Assembly: GCA_035463295.1 (NCBI GenBank)
Contig: DATHTK010000106.1
Location: 1 to 5,236 of the forward strand
DNA from: DATHTK01 sp035463295
GTDB lineage: Bacteria > Actinomycetota > Rubrobacteria > Rubrobacterales > Rubrobacteraceae
DNA length: 5,236 bases
Direction of reading: 5' to 3'
Below, piece by piece: positions 1 to 5,236 of the stretch. The position numbers and the translations under genes were made by a program. How positions within the stretch are numbered: position 1 is the first letter of the stretch; every line of letters begins with the position of its first letter. The notes beneath the pieces were generated by a model. That model saw nothing but the letters and a program-made list of their open reading frames with translations, had not been told where the DNA came from and ran no database searches.

Positions 1-60
1 CTCTTCGAGCGAGAGGGAGTGCCGGTCGAGGGGCTCTCCGGCTGGGACCACTTCCGTTAA
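1..60 (+). CDS. Possible 3' end of an unrecognised protein (partial)
   Basis: Frame 1 reads 19 residues and then TAA at 58-60. The peptide ends in VEGLSGWDHFR and is not recognised as any family. Of its 19 sense codons, 17 end in G or C, as expected for a real gene in this genome. An end here would make the gene convergent with the transporter operon that ends at 198. The fragment is too short to assign a function. The opposite strand is also open across this stretch: a GTG-initiated frame runs from 144 to the window edge, so the strand is not certain. Sequence to the left of the window would settle it. Confidence 0.4.
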   Translation, partial: LFEREGVPVEGLSGWDHFR

Positions 61-135
61 GGCGTCAGGTCTTGTCGTGGGAGAAGTGAGCGGACCTCCG
101 TAGAACTCGACCTCCCCCGGCGTCGCGGAGTCCTT

Positions 136-151
136 CGAGGGCACGCCCTCG
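136..151. terminator. GC-rich hairpin between convergent gene ends, candidate terminator
   Basis: CGAGGGC and GCCCTCG form a perfect 7-bp inverted repeat around the two bases AC; in practice this folds as a 6-bp stem with a 4-nt loop. It lies in the gap between the presumed + strand stop at 60 and the last gene of the - strand operon, where a bidirectional terminator is expected. There is no T-tract on either side, so it is not a classical intrinsic terminator. GC-rich stems also arise by chance in DNA of this composition. Confidence 0.35.
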
Positions 152-197
152 CCGCGCGAACTGCTCGGTCTCGTCCGTATAGCCGCTCGACTCCATC

Positions 198-1007
198 TTA
201 GAAAGCAGCGGTCTGCACCGGGAGCTTGCGGGTCAGGTGGCGTTCCCAGAGCAGGAATGCTCCGTTGACCAGAAACGCGAACAGGGTGAGGAGAAGGACG
301 AGCCCGTAGAGCTGGGGTATGTCGTGGCTGCTCACGCTCTGTACCAGTACGAAGCCGAGCCCGCTCTTGGCCGCGAACATCTGGGAGAGCACGACGCCGA
401 GGAAGGTCACGCCAAACCCCAGCCTCAACCCGGCGACCATCGAGGGCAGTATCGCCGGAAAGACTATGGTGCGGAAGAGCTGGAGCCGCGAGAGCCTGAG
501 CGTCCGCCCGACCTTGAGAAACACCTCGCCCACGTTCTGCGTTCCGGTCATGGTGAAGATGATGATGGGGAAGACCCCGAAGAACATCGCGAACCAGGCC
601 TGGGCAGAGACCGTAAGCCCGAAGGCGAAAAGGAAGATCGGGTAGAGCGCCACCTTGGGCAGGGCGTAGAGCCCGAAAACGATGGGCTCGAACACCGCGT
701 ACGCGAAGCGCGAGATGCCGAGCACGAACCCGATCACCACCCCGAAGACCACGGCCAGGAGGTAGCCGTAGGCGAGCGCCATGAGGGTGACGGCCGCGTT
801 CTCGCCGAGCCAGCCGGCGCCTACCCCCTCGACGAGCGCCCCGAGCGAGGCTAGGGGCGAGGCGACGAAAAAGTCGCCCAGGATCAAGGCCATAACCTGC
901 CACAGCACGAGCATGGCGAGCGGAAAGAGCACCTGCGCGATCCTGATCGGGTCCCACGAGGTGCTCTCTACGGGTGTCCGTGCAGCATGTCCTGCGGCAT
1001 CAGCCAT
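198..1007 (-). CDS. ABC transporter permease, NitT/TauT (SsuC/TauC-like) family
   Basis: This 269-residue integral membrane protein is one of two transmembrane subunits of the importer and should form part of the channel for the solute delivered by the binding protein. About six hydrophobic segments are visible, near residues 22-43, 72-97, 108-130, 133-155, 188-210 and 233-255. Between the fourth and fifth is the cytoplasmic coupling loop of the permease family, about 161-193, with its conserved glycine at G167 and the FPAILP stretch that contacts the ATPase. The length is usual for the family. The ATG at 1007 is supported by an AAAGGAGG-type site whose GGAGG lies 10 nt upstream. The start overlaps the end of the preceding permease gene by 8 bp, so it is probably translationally coupled. 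This is the last gene of the operon. Family assignment is firm; the substrate is unknown. Confidence 0.95.
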   Translation of the reverse strand: MADAAGHAARTPVESTSWDPIRIAQVLFPLAMLVLWQVMALILGDFFVASPLASLGALVEGVGAGWLGENAAVTLMALAYGYLLAVVFGVVIGFVLGISRFAYAVFEPIVFGLYALPKVALYPIFLFAFGLTVSAQAWFAMFFGVFPIIIFTMTGTQNVGEVFLKVGRTLRLSRLQLFRTIVFPAILPSMVAGLRLGFGVTFLGVVLSQMFAAKSGLGFVLVQSVSSHDIPQLYGLVLLLTLFAFLVNGAFLLWERHLTRKLPVQTAAF

Positions 1008-1752
1008 GGCTGTAGAGCCTCCTTTCGATGCTGTTCAGTGCCCAGTTCAGAAAGATCGCGAGCGCCAGGATGAGGAACATCGCCGAGTACATGGCGGCGG
1101 TCTGAAAGTTGGAGTAGCTGTAAGAGACCAGGTACCCGAGGCCGCGAGTCGAGAGCACGAACTCCGAGGCGATGACCCCGATCAGGGAGTAGACCATCCC
1201 GAGCTTCAGCCCGGTAAAGACGTAGGGGGCGGCGGCCGGAAGGAAGATCTTGGTGAGGATCTGCCAGCGGCTCAGGTTCATGCTCTGTCCGACCCTGACC
1301 AGGACCCGTGGCACTTCGCCGAAGCCTATCGAGGTGTTCAGCACGACCGCCACGACCGCCCATGCCCAGGAGATGGCCACGATGGGCCAGATGTTGAACC
1401 CCAGAATCGCAAGTAACAGCGGGTAGAAGGCGAAGATGGGGATGGCGTAGTAGGTCGTCAGGTACGGGTCGAGGGTGCGCTTGATGAGGCTGTAGCGCCA
1501 CAGCAGATACCCGAGCGGCACGCCGGTGATCGCCGCGAGCAGGAAGCTCAAGAAGAAAGCCCCCCCGGTCGCCAGCAGATGCTCCGTCAACTCCCCTCCG
1601 ATCAGCAGTTCGAAGAGCTCCGGCACTATCTCGCTGAGCGGGATCAGGGTGATAGCGTCTCCGAAACCGATGCGGGGCAAGAGCTCGAGAGCCGCTATGG
1701 CGGCCAGGATCACCGCCCAGCGCGTCAACCTCACCTTCGTCGTTTCGCTCAT
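1000..1752 (-). CDS. ABC transporter permease, NitT/TauT (SsuC/TauC-like) family
   Basis: This is the second transmembrane subunit, 250 residues. It is clearly a different protein from the neighbouring permease rather than a recent duplicate, so the channel is most simply a heterodimer. Hydrophobic segments lie near residues 12-25, 61-86, 97-118, 121-143, 177-198 and 218-240. The permease coupling loop spans about 146-185, with G155 at the conserved glycine and FLPAAAP following. The ATG at 1752 overlaps the stop of the ATPase gene in the arrangement ATGA (1752-1749), a typical coupled junction; a GGGG stretch at 1761-1758 is the only Shine-Dalgarno-like sequence. Its 3' end overlaps the downstream permease start by 8 bp. 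Most NitT/TauT systems have one permease gene used as a homodimer, so two adjacent unlike genes are a minority arrangement. Confidence 0.95.
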   Translation of the reverse strand: MSETTKVRLTRWAVILAAIAALELLPRIGFGDAITLIPLSEIVPELFELLIGGELTEHLLATGGAFFLSFLLAAITGVPLGYLLWRYSLIKRTLDPYLTTYYAIPIFAFYPLLLAILGFNIWPIVAISWAWAVVAVVLNTSIGFGEVPRVLVRVGQSMNLSRWQILTKIFLPAAAPYVFTGLKLGMVYSLIGVIASEFVLSTRGLGYLVSYSYSNFQTAAMYSAMFLILALAIFLNWALNSIERRLYSHG

Positions 1753-2531
1753 ACCTGCCCCTTCAGGGCCTTCATGGACTCTTCGCGCAGGACCTCCCAG
1801 ATCTCACCCGTAATACGGCCGAACTCCGGGGTGCCGAAGACGCTCGAGTCGCGCGGGCGCTCGAGGTCTACCGGGACGACCTTTTTGACGCTGCCGGGGC
1901 GCGCGCTCATGACGATCACGCGGTCCGAGAGCAGGACCGCCTCCTCGATGGAGTGGGTTATGAAGAGCGCCGTAGCCCTGGATTGGGACCAGATGCGCAA
2001 GAGCTCGTCGCCCAGGATCAGACGCGTCTGTTCGTCCAGGGCGCCGAACGGCTCGTCCATGAGGAGGACCTGGGGGTTCATCACCAACGTGCGCGCGATG
2101 GCGACACGCTGGCGCATACCGCCGGAGAGCTCTTCGGGGTAACGATCCTCGAAACCTTGCAGGCCGACCAGCTCGATCAAGTCGCGGGAGCGCTGGCGCC
2201 GCTCCTCTTTTGGCGTCCCGTGCATCTCCAGGCCGAACTCCACGTTCCCCAGCACCGAGCGCCACGGGAAGGCGGACTCCTGCTGAAAGACCAGCCCGAC
2301 CGCCGGGTGCGGGCCGTTTATCGGCTCGCCGTCGATCAGGACCTCGCCGCCGGTCGGTTCGGTGAGCCCGCCGACGATCTCCATCAGCGTGCTCTTGCCG
2401 CAGCCGCTCGGACCCACGATAGAGACGAACTCGCCCTCGGTGATGGAGAGGTCTATGCCGGCTAGCGCCTCGACCTCTTCATTCCCCTGGCCGGAGAAGA
2501 CCTTCTTCAGGTCCTTGATCTCTACCTGCAC
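1749..2531 (-). CDS. ABC transporter ATP-binding protein, NitT/TauT (SsuB/TauB-like) family
   Basis: This is the 260-residue cytoplasmic ATPase that powers the importer. All nucleotide-binding motifs are present in order: Walker A GPSGCGKST at 40-48, the Q-loop in VFQQ at 81-84, the signature LSGGMRQR at 135-142, Walker B VLLMDEP at 155-161 with catalytic E160, the D-loop GALDEQ at 163-168 and the switch histidine H193. The PFPW-like stretch after the Q-loop (AFPW, 87-90) and the IEEAV stretch near 195-199 are typical of SsuB/TauB/NrtD-type ATPases. The start is GTG at 2531, preceded by GGAG at 2541-2538 with 6 nt between. It follows the stop of the binding-protein gene by 3 bp and overlaps the next permease by 4 bp. 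It appears fully functional. The motif set does not reveal the substrate. Confidence 0.96.
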   Translation of the reverse strand: MQVEIKDLKKVFSGQGNEEVEALAGIDLSITEGEFVSIVGPSGCGKSTLMEIVGGLTEPTGGEVLIDGEPINGPHPAVGLVFQQESAFPWRSVLGNVEFGLEMHGTPKEERRQRSRDLIELVGLQGFEDRYPEELSGGMRQRVAIARTLVMNPQVLLMDEPFGALDEQTRLILGDELLRIWSQSRATALFITHSIEEAVLLSDRVIVMSARPGSVKKVVPVDLERPRDSSVFGTPEFGRITGEIWEVLREESMKALKGQV

Positions 2532-2534
2532 GTC

Positions 2535-3608
2535 CTACTCCAGCTCCGAGGGTTCCACGCGCTGGTCTTCGGGCAGGAACTGTTGATCGAGGAGTTCCTC
2601 CCAGTCCACCTCGTCGCCCGAGTCCAGGAGGTCGATGGCCCTCATCTCCTCGACCACGGTGTTCAGGGCCTCGGCGCTCAGGGCGGTCGTGTAGTAGCTG
2701 GAGGGGTCTATCGTCTGGAGGGATTCCAGCGCATCTTTTTCGGTGACCTCGGAGTTTTTCACCCACGCCGCGGCCGCTTCTTGCGGGTTCTCCACCGTGA
2801 AGTCGATGGCCTGCTGGTAGAGCTCGATGAGGGATTGCAGCAACTCGGGCTGCTGCTGCACCACCTGCTCGGTGGCGATCAGCGAGAGCTGCGGAAACTC
2901 GTCGATGTACTCGGTGGTCTGGAAGACGGTCTGCAACCCCTCTTCTTCGTTCTGGGTGATCCCCGTCGGCAGGAGCTGCGGAGCGATGTCTATTGCGCCC
3001 TCCAGGAGGCCGGTGATCGCCTCGGAGAGCCCGCCCATGGCCTGTAGCTCGACTTCACTCGGGTCTATGCCGGCCGCCTGCAAGGACAGTACGGCGCACC
3101 CCTGCGTCACGGAGCCCGGCTCCGTGAATGCCATGCGCTTGCCGCGTACGTCTTCTATGGACTGGATCCCCCGGTCGGGGAGCGTCACGAAGCTGATGTC
3201 CGCCGTGTTCCCGATCGCGCCCCCTAGAATCTTGAGCGCAGAACCTTCGTTGAAGGCGTTGATCGCCGCCGGTGTGGCGACCGCCCCGAGCGGCAGCCCT
3301 CCGGTGACGACGTTTCGCACCGTCGTCCCACCGCCGCTGGAGCCGACGATCTCATCCAGTTGAATGTCCCGCTCCTCGAAGAACCCCCGCTCGATTGCGA
3401 CCGCCCATGGGACCGTGTAGAGCAACGTCGGATAGTGGCTTACCGAGAGCCCTATCGGCCCGTCGGACCCGCCCTGGTCTCCACCCTGGCCTCCGCACGC
3501 GGCCAGCAGCCCGCCGGAGCTCATGGCGACCGCCCCCAACATACCCGCGCTCTTGAGAAACTGCCGCCGGGTGAGACCGGCATCGTTGACACTGCCGACC
3601 CTGGTCAT
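2535..3608 (-). CDS. ABC transporter solute-binding lipoprotein, NMT1/THI5-like (SsuA/TauA type), Tat-exported
   Basis: This 357-residue protein should capture the solute outside the membrane and deliver it to the permeases. The leader has the twin-arginine motif TRRQFLK (R14-R15), a hydrophobic stretch at about 21-35 and the lipobox LLAAC with C38, so it is predicted to be exported folded by Tat and lipid-anchored. A Gly/Gln-rich linker (39-50) follows. The mature part from about 52 matches the NMT1/SsuA fold: VSHYPTLLYTVPWAVAIERG with the GFF motif at 75-77, the GGGTTVRNVVTGG ligand-loop region (92-104), and IEDVRGKRMAF (151-161), the usual start of the second lobe. The ATG at 3608 is preceded by GGGAGG at 3618-3613, only 4 nt away. 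It is the first gene of the operon. The substrate (sulfonate, nitrate, pyrimidine, aromatic acid or other) cannot be decided from sequence alone. Confidence 0.94.
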   Translation of the reverse strand: MTRVGSVNDAGLTRRQFLKSAGMLGAVAMSSGGLLAACGGQGGDQGGSDGPIGLSVSHYPTLLYTVPWAVAIERGFFEERDIQLDEIVGSSGGGTTVRNVVTGGLPLGAVATPAAINAFNEGSALKILGGAIGNTADISFVTLPDRGIQSIEDVRGKRMAFTEPGSVTQGCAVLSLQAAGIDPSEVELQAMGGLSEAITGLLEGAIDIAPQLLPTGITQNEEEGLQTVFQTTEYIDEFPQLSLIATEQVVQQQPELLQSLIELYQQAIDFTVENPQEAAAAWVKNSEVTEKDALESLQTIDPSSYYTTALSAEALNTVVEEMRAIDLLDSGDEVDWEELLDQQFLPEDQRVEPSELE

Positions 3609-3668
3609 CTTGCCTCCCTTTCCCCTGGTTGCTTCTCTACGAAATGCTGCCTCTCGTCTCGGGCGGCA
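3609..3668 (-). promoter_or_regulatory. Short leader of the transporter operon (contains the ribosome binding site)
   Basis: Only 60 bp separate the stop of the regulator remnant from the ATG of the binding-protein gene. On the - strand it contains GGGAGG at 3618-3613 as the ribosome binding site. I see no convincing -35/-10 pair in it, so the operon promoter is either non-consensus, or lies within or upstream of the regulator remnant. The promoter location is unresolved. Confidence 0.4.
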
Positions 3669-4065
3669 TCACCCCCCTGATATCCGAGCCTCACCTCTCT
3701 TACGCAGTCTCCCTTTCTCCCGGGGCGGTATAACCCCCTCGAGGCGCGCTGCCGCCTCGCGCACGCGCGGGGCGAACTTCCGGCGTTGCTCTGCGAACAT
3801 ACGGGCCGTAGGGGCGCTCACCAGGATGGCGGGCCACTTCCCCGAAGCGTCGAATACCGGCGCGGTTATGGCCGCCATCCCCGGGGCTCTACTTGCCGGA
3901 GCTGGCCGCACAACCTTCTTCCCGCCCCTGGAGCAACCGTACGCGCAACTCTTCCGGATCGGATTTCCCCTCGTTACCGAAGCGCTCCGCGCTCGCCGCT
4001 GTCAGGGCTTCCCACTCCTCCTCCGGCAGCCAGGCCAGCAGGACTCTGCCAGCGGCCCCCCGGCC
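3669..4065 (-). pseudogene. IclR-family transcriptional regulator remnant (C-terminal effector domain only, frameshifted)
   Basis: Two adjacent - strand frames together resemble the second half of an IclR effector-binding domain. The first (4065 down to about 3900) reads GAAGRVLLAWLPEEEWEAL and on to REEGCAASSGK, then stops at TAG 3891-3889. The second frame (about 3905 down to 3669) continues with APGMAAITAPVFDASGKWPA, then SAPTAR and VREAAARL, as in intact family members. Removing one base near 3895-3905 would join them. The result is about 130 residues against the usual 250-270. The winged-helix DNA-binding domain and the first part of the effector domain are absent, and the frame upstream of 4065 shows no family resemblance. 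It sits just upstream of the transporter operon in the same direction, where a local regulator would be expected. It probably no longer binds DNA. A sequencing error could explain the frameshift but not the missing N-terminus. Confidence 0.8.
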
Positions 4066-4392
4066 CCTCCATTCCAATACATGGGATCGACACCATACAT
4101 TGGAATGCAGTGACGCCATTATGGCATACGTGGAACTTCGAGCCACAGTCGGCGGCGACATTTGCTCAAACCTTACAAAGCTGATACACGACGGGGCCGG
4201 CGACGCGGTGGCAGAGATCTGGCCTCGCGTATGCCACGTACCGGCGCGCACTGCTACAGGCGGCCGCCCTCACTCCACGGGCCTCGTGCCCGATGCCGAT
4301 CGCGAGCGATCTTCACGATGCGCTGTGGGCGACGTTCGTCGTGCAAGCATTGCCACCCCCGCGCCGGCGTTCCCGTGCGGGGTGCTCGGAGG
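4066..4392. other. Region without a convincing gene
   Basis: About 330 bp between the regulator remnant and the epimerase promoter. Open frames exist on both strands, but they read as Arg/Ser/Pro/Cys-rich low-quality peptides with no recognisable domain, no credible start site and no codon bias. I looked for the missing IclR helix-turn-helix region in the three - strand frames and did not see it. Apart from the inverted repeat at 4070-4107, it holds a small palindrome GCCATTATGGC (4115-4125), a 9-bp inverted pair TGGCATACG / CGTATGCCA (4122-4130 and 4228-4236), and a weak stem CCCCGC / GCGGGG (4357-4362 and 4377-4382). It may be decayed DNA left after loss of the regulator's 5' part. Confidence 0.5.
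4070..4107. repeat. Imperfect inverted repeat beside the truncated regulator
   Basis: The left arm CATTCCAATACATGG (4070-4084) and the right arm CCATACATTGGAATG (4093-4107) are complementary at 13 of 15 positions around an 8-nt spacer. The two mismatches are adjacent. The arms are AT-richer than the surroundings, and the repeat begins 5 bp from where resemblance to IclR proteins ends. It could be an operator, a hairpin, or the scar of a mobile element or rearrangement that removed the regulator's 5' half. No transposase reading is visible nearby, and no target duplication could be identified. Confidence 0.6.
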
Positions 4393-4419
4393 TGTCACAG
4401 CAGGGGCTGCCGTCTTGTC
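4393..4419 (+). promoter_or_regulatory. Putative ECF41 (SigJ-type) sigma factor promoter
   Basis: TGTCACA occupies 4393-4399 and TGTC occupies 4416-4419, with exactly 16 nt between. The promoter described for ECF41 sigma factors is TGTCACA, N16, CGTC, so this matches 10 of 11 defined bases with the exact spacing. It faces the epimerase gene, and the inferred transcript start would lie some 30 nt before its start codon. Known ECF41 targets are carboxymuconolactone decarboxylases, oxidoreductases and epimerases, usually next to the sigma gene. No sigma gene is visible here; it could lie beyond the right edge. The assignment is inferred from the motif. Confidence 0.65.
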
Positions 4420-4445
4420 TTGTGGGGTGTAAGGTAATCCTCGAT

Positions 4446-4452
4446 AAAGGAG
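4446..4452 (+). promoter_or_regulatory. Ribosome binding site that favours the second of two adjacent ATGs
   Basis: AAAGGAG is a strong Shine-Dalgarno sequence. Two in-frame ATGs follow directly, at 4456 and 4459. The spacer is 3 nt to the first and 6 nt to the second, so the second is the better start and gives the usual MRVFVAGATG beginning. Confidence 0.8.
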
Positions 4453-4458
4453 TCGATG

Positions 4459-5236
4459 ATGAGAGTGTTTGTCGCAGGAGCGACGGGAGCGATCGGAAAG
4501 CAGCTGGTGCCACGTCTGGTTGAGGCGGGACATGAGGTTTACGGCATGACGCGTAGCGAGTCAAAGCAGGCGCTGCTCCACGAGCTCGGCGCTGTGCCGG
4601 TGGTCGCGGACGCGCTCGATCCCGATCAGGTCGCGGAGGCCGTGGGCAGGACGAGGCCGGACGTGATCGTCCATCAGCTGACCGCGATTCCAGCGTTGTT
4701 GGACCTGCGTCACTTCGATCGCGATTTCGCGCTGACCAACCGTCTGCGGACCGAGGGCATGGACCACCTGCTCTCGGCCGGTCAGGCGGTAGGGGTGCGG
4801 CGGTTCGTGGCGCAGAGCCACATCCTCTCTTACGCTCGCACCGGCGGACCCGTCAAGAGCGAGGAGGACCCACTTGAATCGGCGCCCGCCCGGGAGATGC
4901 GCGAAACCCTGGCGGCGATCCGTCACCTCGAGGAGGCGGTCCTCGGTGCGCGGTGGACGGAGGGTATCGTGCTGCGCTACGGTCACTTCTACGGACCAGG
5001 CACATCGCTGGCGCCGGGCGCGGAGCAGACCGAGCTGGTCCGCAAGCGCAAGTTCCCGCTGGTCGGCGACGGAGGCGGCGTGTGGTCTTTCATCCACATC
5101 GCCGACGCGGCGGAGGCGACGGCGGCGGCGGTCGCGAGCGGCAGTCGCGGTGTCTACAACGTTGTCGACGATGACCCCGCCCCGGTCGCCAAGTGGCTGC
5201 CGGCGCTGGCTGAGGAGCTCGGCGCCAGGAAGCCCG
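4459..5236 (+). CDS. NAD(P)-dependent epimerase/oxidoreductase, extended SDR type (partial, 3' end beyond window)
   Basis: 259 codons are visible and no stop is reached; related proteins run to roughly 300 residues or more. The N-terminal Rossmann motif GATGAIG (residues 7-13, GxxGxxG) begins at the first beta strand, and D51 in VADALDPD fits the usual adenine-side acidic residue. Further SDR landmarks are VIVHQLTA (69-76), VRRFVAQS (113-120), VLRYGHFYGPGT (171-182) and the FIHIADAAEA stretch (211-220) seen in epimerase/dehydratase-like proteins. The usual catalytic YxxxK is not evident: where it would be expected the sequence reads AIRHLEEAV (153-161), so this belongs with atypical extended SDRs and the reaction cannot be predicted. 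The protein is presumably cytosolic. It is divergent from the transporter operon and has its own promoter candidate at 4393-4419. It could start at 4456 with one extra Met. Confidence 0.9.
   Translation, partial: MRVFVAGATGAIGKQLVPRLVEAGHEVYGMTRSESKQALLHELGAVPVVADALDPDQVAEAVGRTRPDVIVHQLTAIPALLDLRHFDRDFALTNRLRTEGMDHLLSAGQAVGVRRFVAQSHILSYARTGGPVKSEEDPLESAPAREMRETLAAIRHLEEAVLGARWTEGIVLRYGHFYGPGTSLAPGAEQTELVRKRKFPLVGDGGGVWSFIHIADAAEATAAAVASGSRGVYNVVDDDPAPVAKWLPALAEELGARKP

Noticed and set aside
65..196. A 43-codon - strand frame starting with ATG one base after the last permease stop
   Set aside because: The position is operon-like (TAAGATG), but there is no ribosome binding site, the peptide is not recognisable, its codon bias is weak, and a GC hairpin lies inside it.
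237..854. 205-codon + strand frame opposite the last permease
   Set aside because: It has a highly charged Glu/Arg/Pro/His composition typical of antisense translation of a membrane protein. The - strand permease is unambiguous.
4357..4382. CCCCGC / GCGGGG stem as a terminator or attenuator before the epimerase
   Set aside because: The stem is only 6 bp with a 14-nt loop and no T-tract, and lies upstream of the likely promoter. It is probably chance in GC-rich sequence.
3893..4432. Long + strand open frame of 179 codons across the regulator remnant and the gap
   Set aside because: It is antisense to the IclR remnant over its first part, and the rest is a Ser/Arg/Ala-rich peptide with no domain. 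It is an expected shadow in GC-rich DNA.
4162..4437. Cys/His-rich + strand peptide (CKHCHP and neighbouring cysteines) resembling a small zinc-binding protein
   Set aside because: The cysteines are irregularly spaced, there is no ribosome binding site or codon bias, and the frame runs through the ECF41-like promoter.
1..5236. CRISPR arrays, tRNA or rRNA genes, riboswitches, complete insertion sequences
   Set aside because: No regularly spaced repeats, cloverleaf-like segments, rRNA-like stretches or transposase readings were seen on either strand.

Overview
The window looks like a GC-rich actinobacterial chromosome. Third codon positions are strongly G/C-rich in the genes, the ribosome binding sites are of the GGAGG type, and the solute-binding protein carries a Tat-lipoprotein leader. 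The style suggests a lineage such as Rubrobacter, but this is an impression from composition and protein features, not a placement.

Layout. Positions 1-60 probably hold the last codons of an unrecognised + strand gene, followed by a short gap (61-197) with a GC hairpin between convergent gene ends. Positions 198-3608 carry a compact four-gene operon on the - strand, read right to left: a Tat-exported lipoprotein solute-binding protein, an ATPase, and two different inner-membrane permeases. Together they form a complete NitT/TauT (SsuABC/TauABC-like) ABC importer. The genes are separated by 3 bp or overlap by 4 and 8 bp, so translational coupling is likely. The substrate cannot be read from the sequence.

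Just upstream on the same strand (3669-4065) lies the remnant of an IclR-family regulator. It keeps the C-terminal half of the effector-binding domain, is interrupted by a frameshift, and has lost the rest of that domain and the DNA-binding domain. The remnant stops beside an imperfect inverted repeat (4070-4107). About 400 bp without a convincing gene follows.

From 4459 to the window end a + strand gene encodes an NAD(P)-binding epimerase/oxidoreductase of the atypical extended SDR type, cut off by the window edge. Upstream of it, TGTCACA, 16 nt, then TGTC closely matches the promoter known for ECF41 (SigJ-type) sigma factors, whose usual targets include such epimerases and oxidoreductases. 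I regard this as the most informative regulatory signal in the window.

The importer and the epimerase are divergently arranged. They appear to be independent units, with the importer's former local regulator decaying between them.
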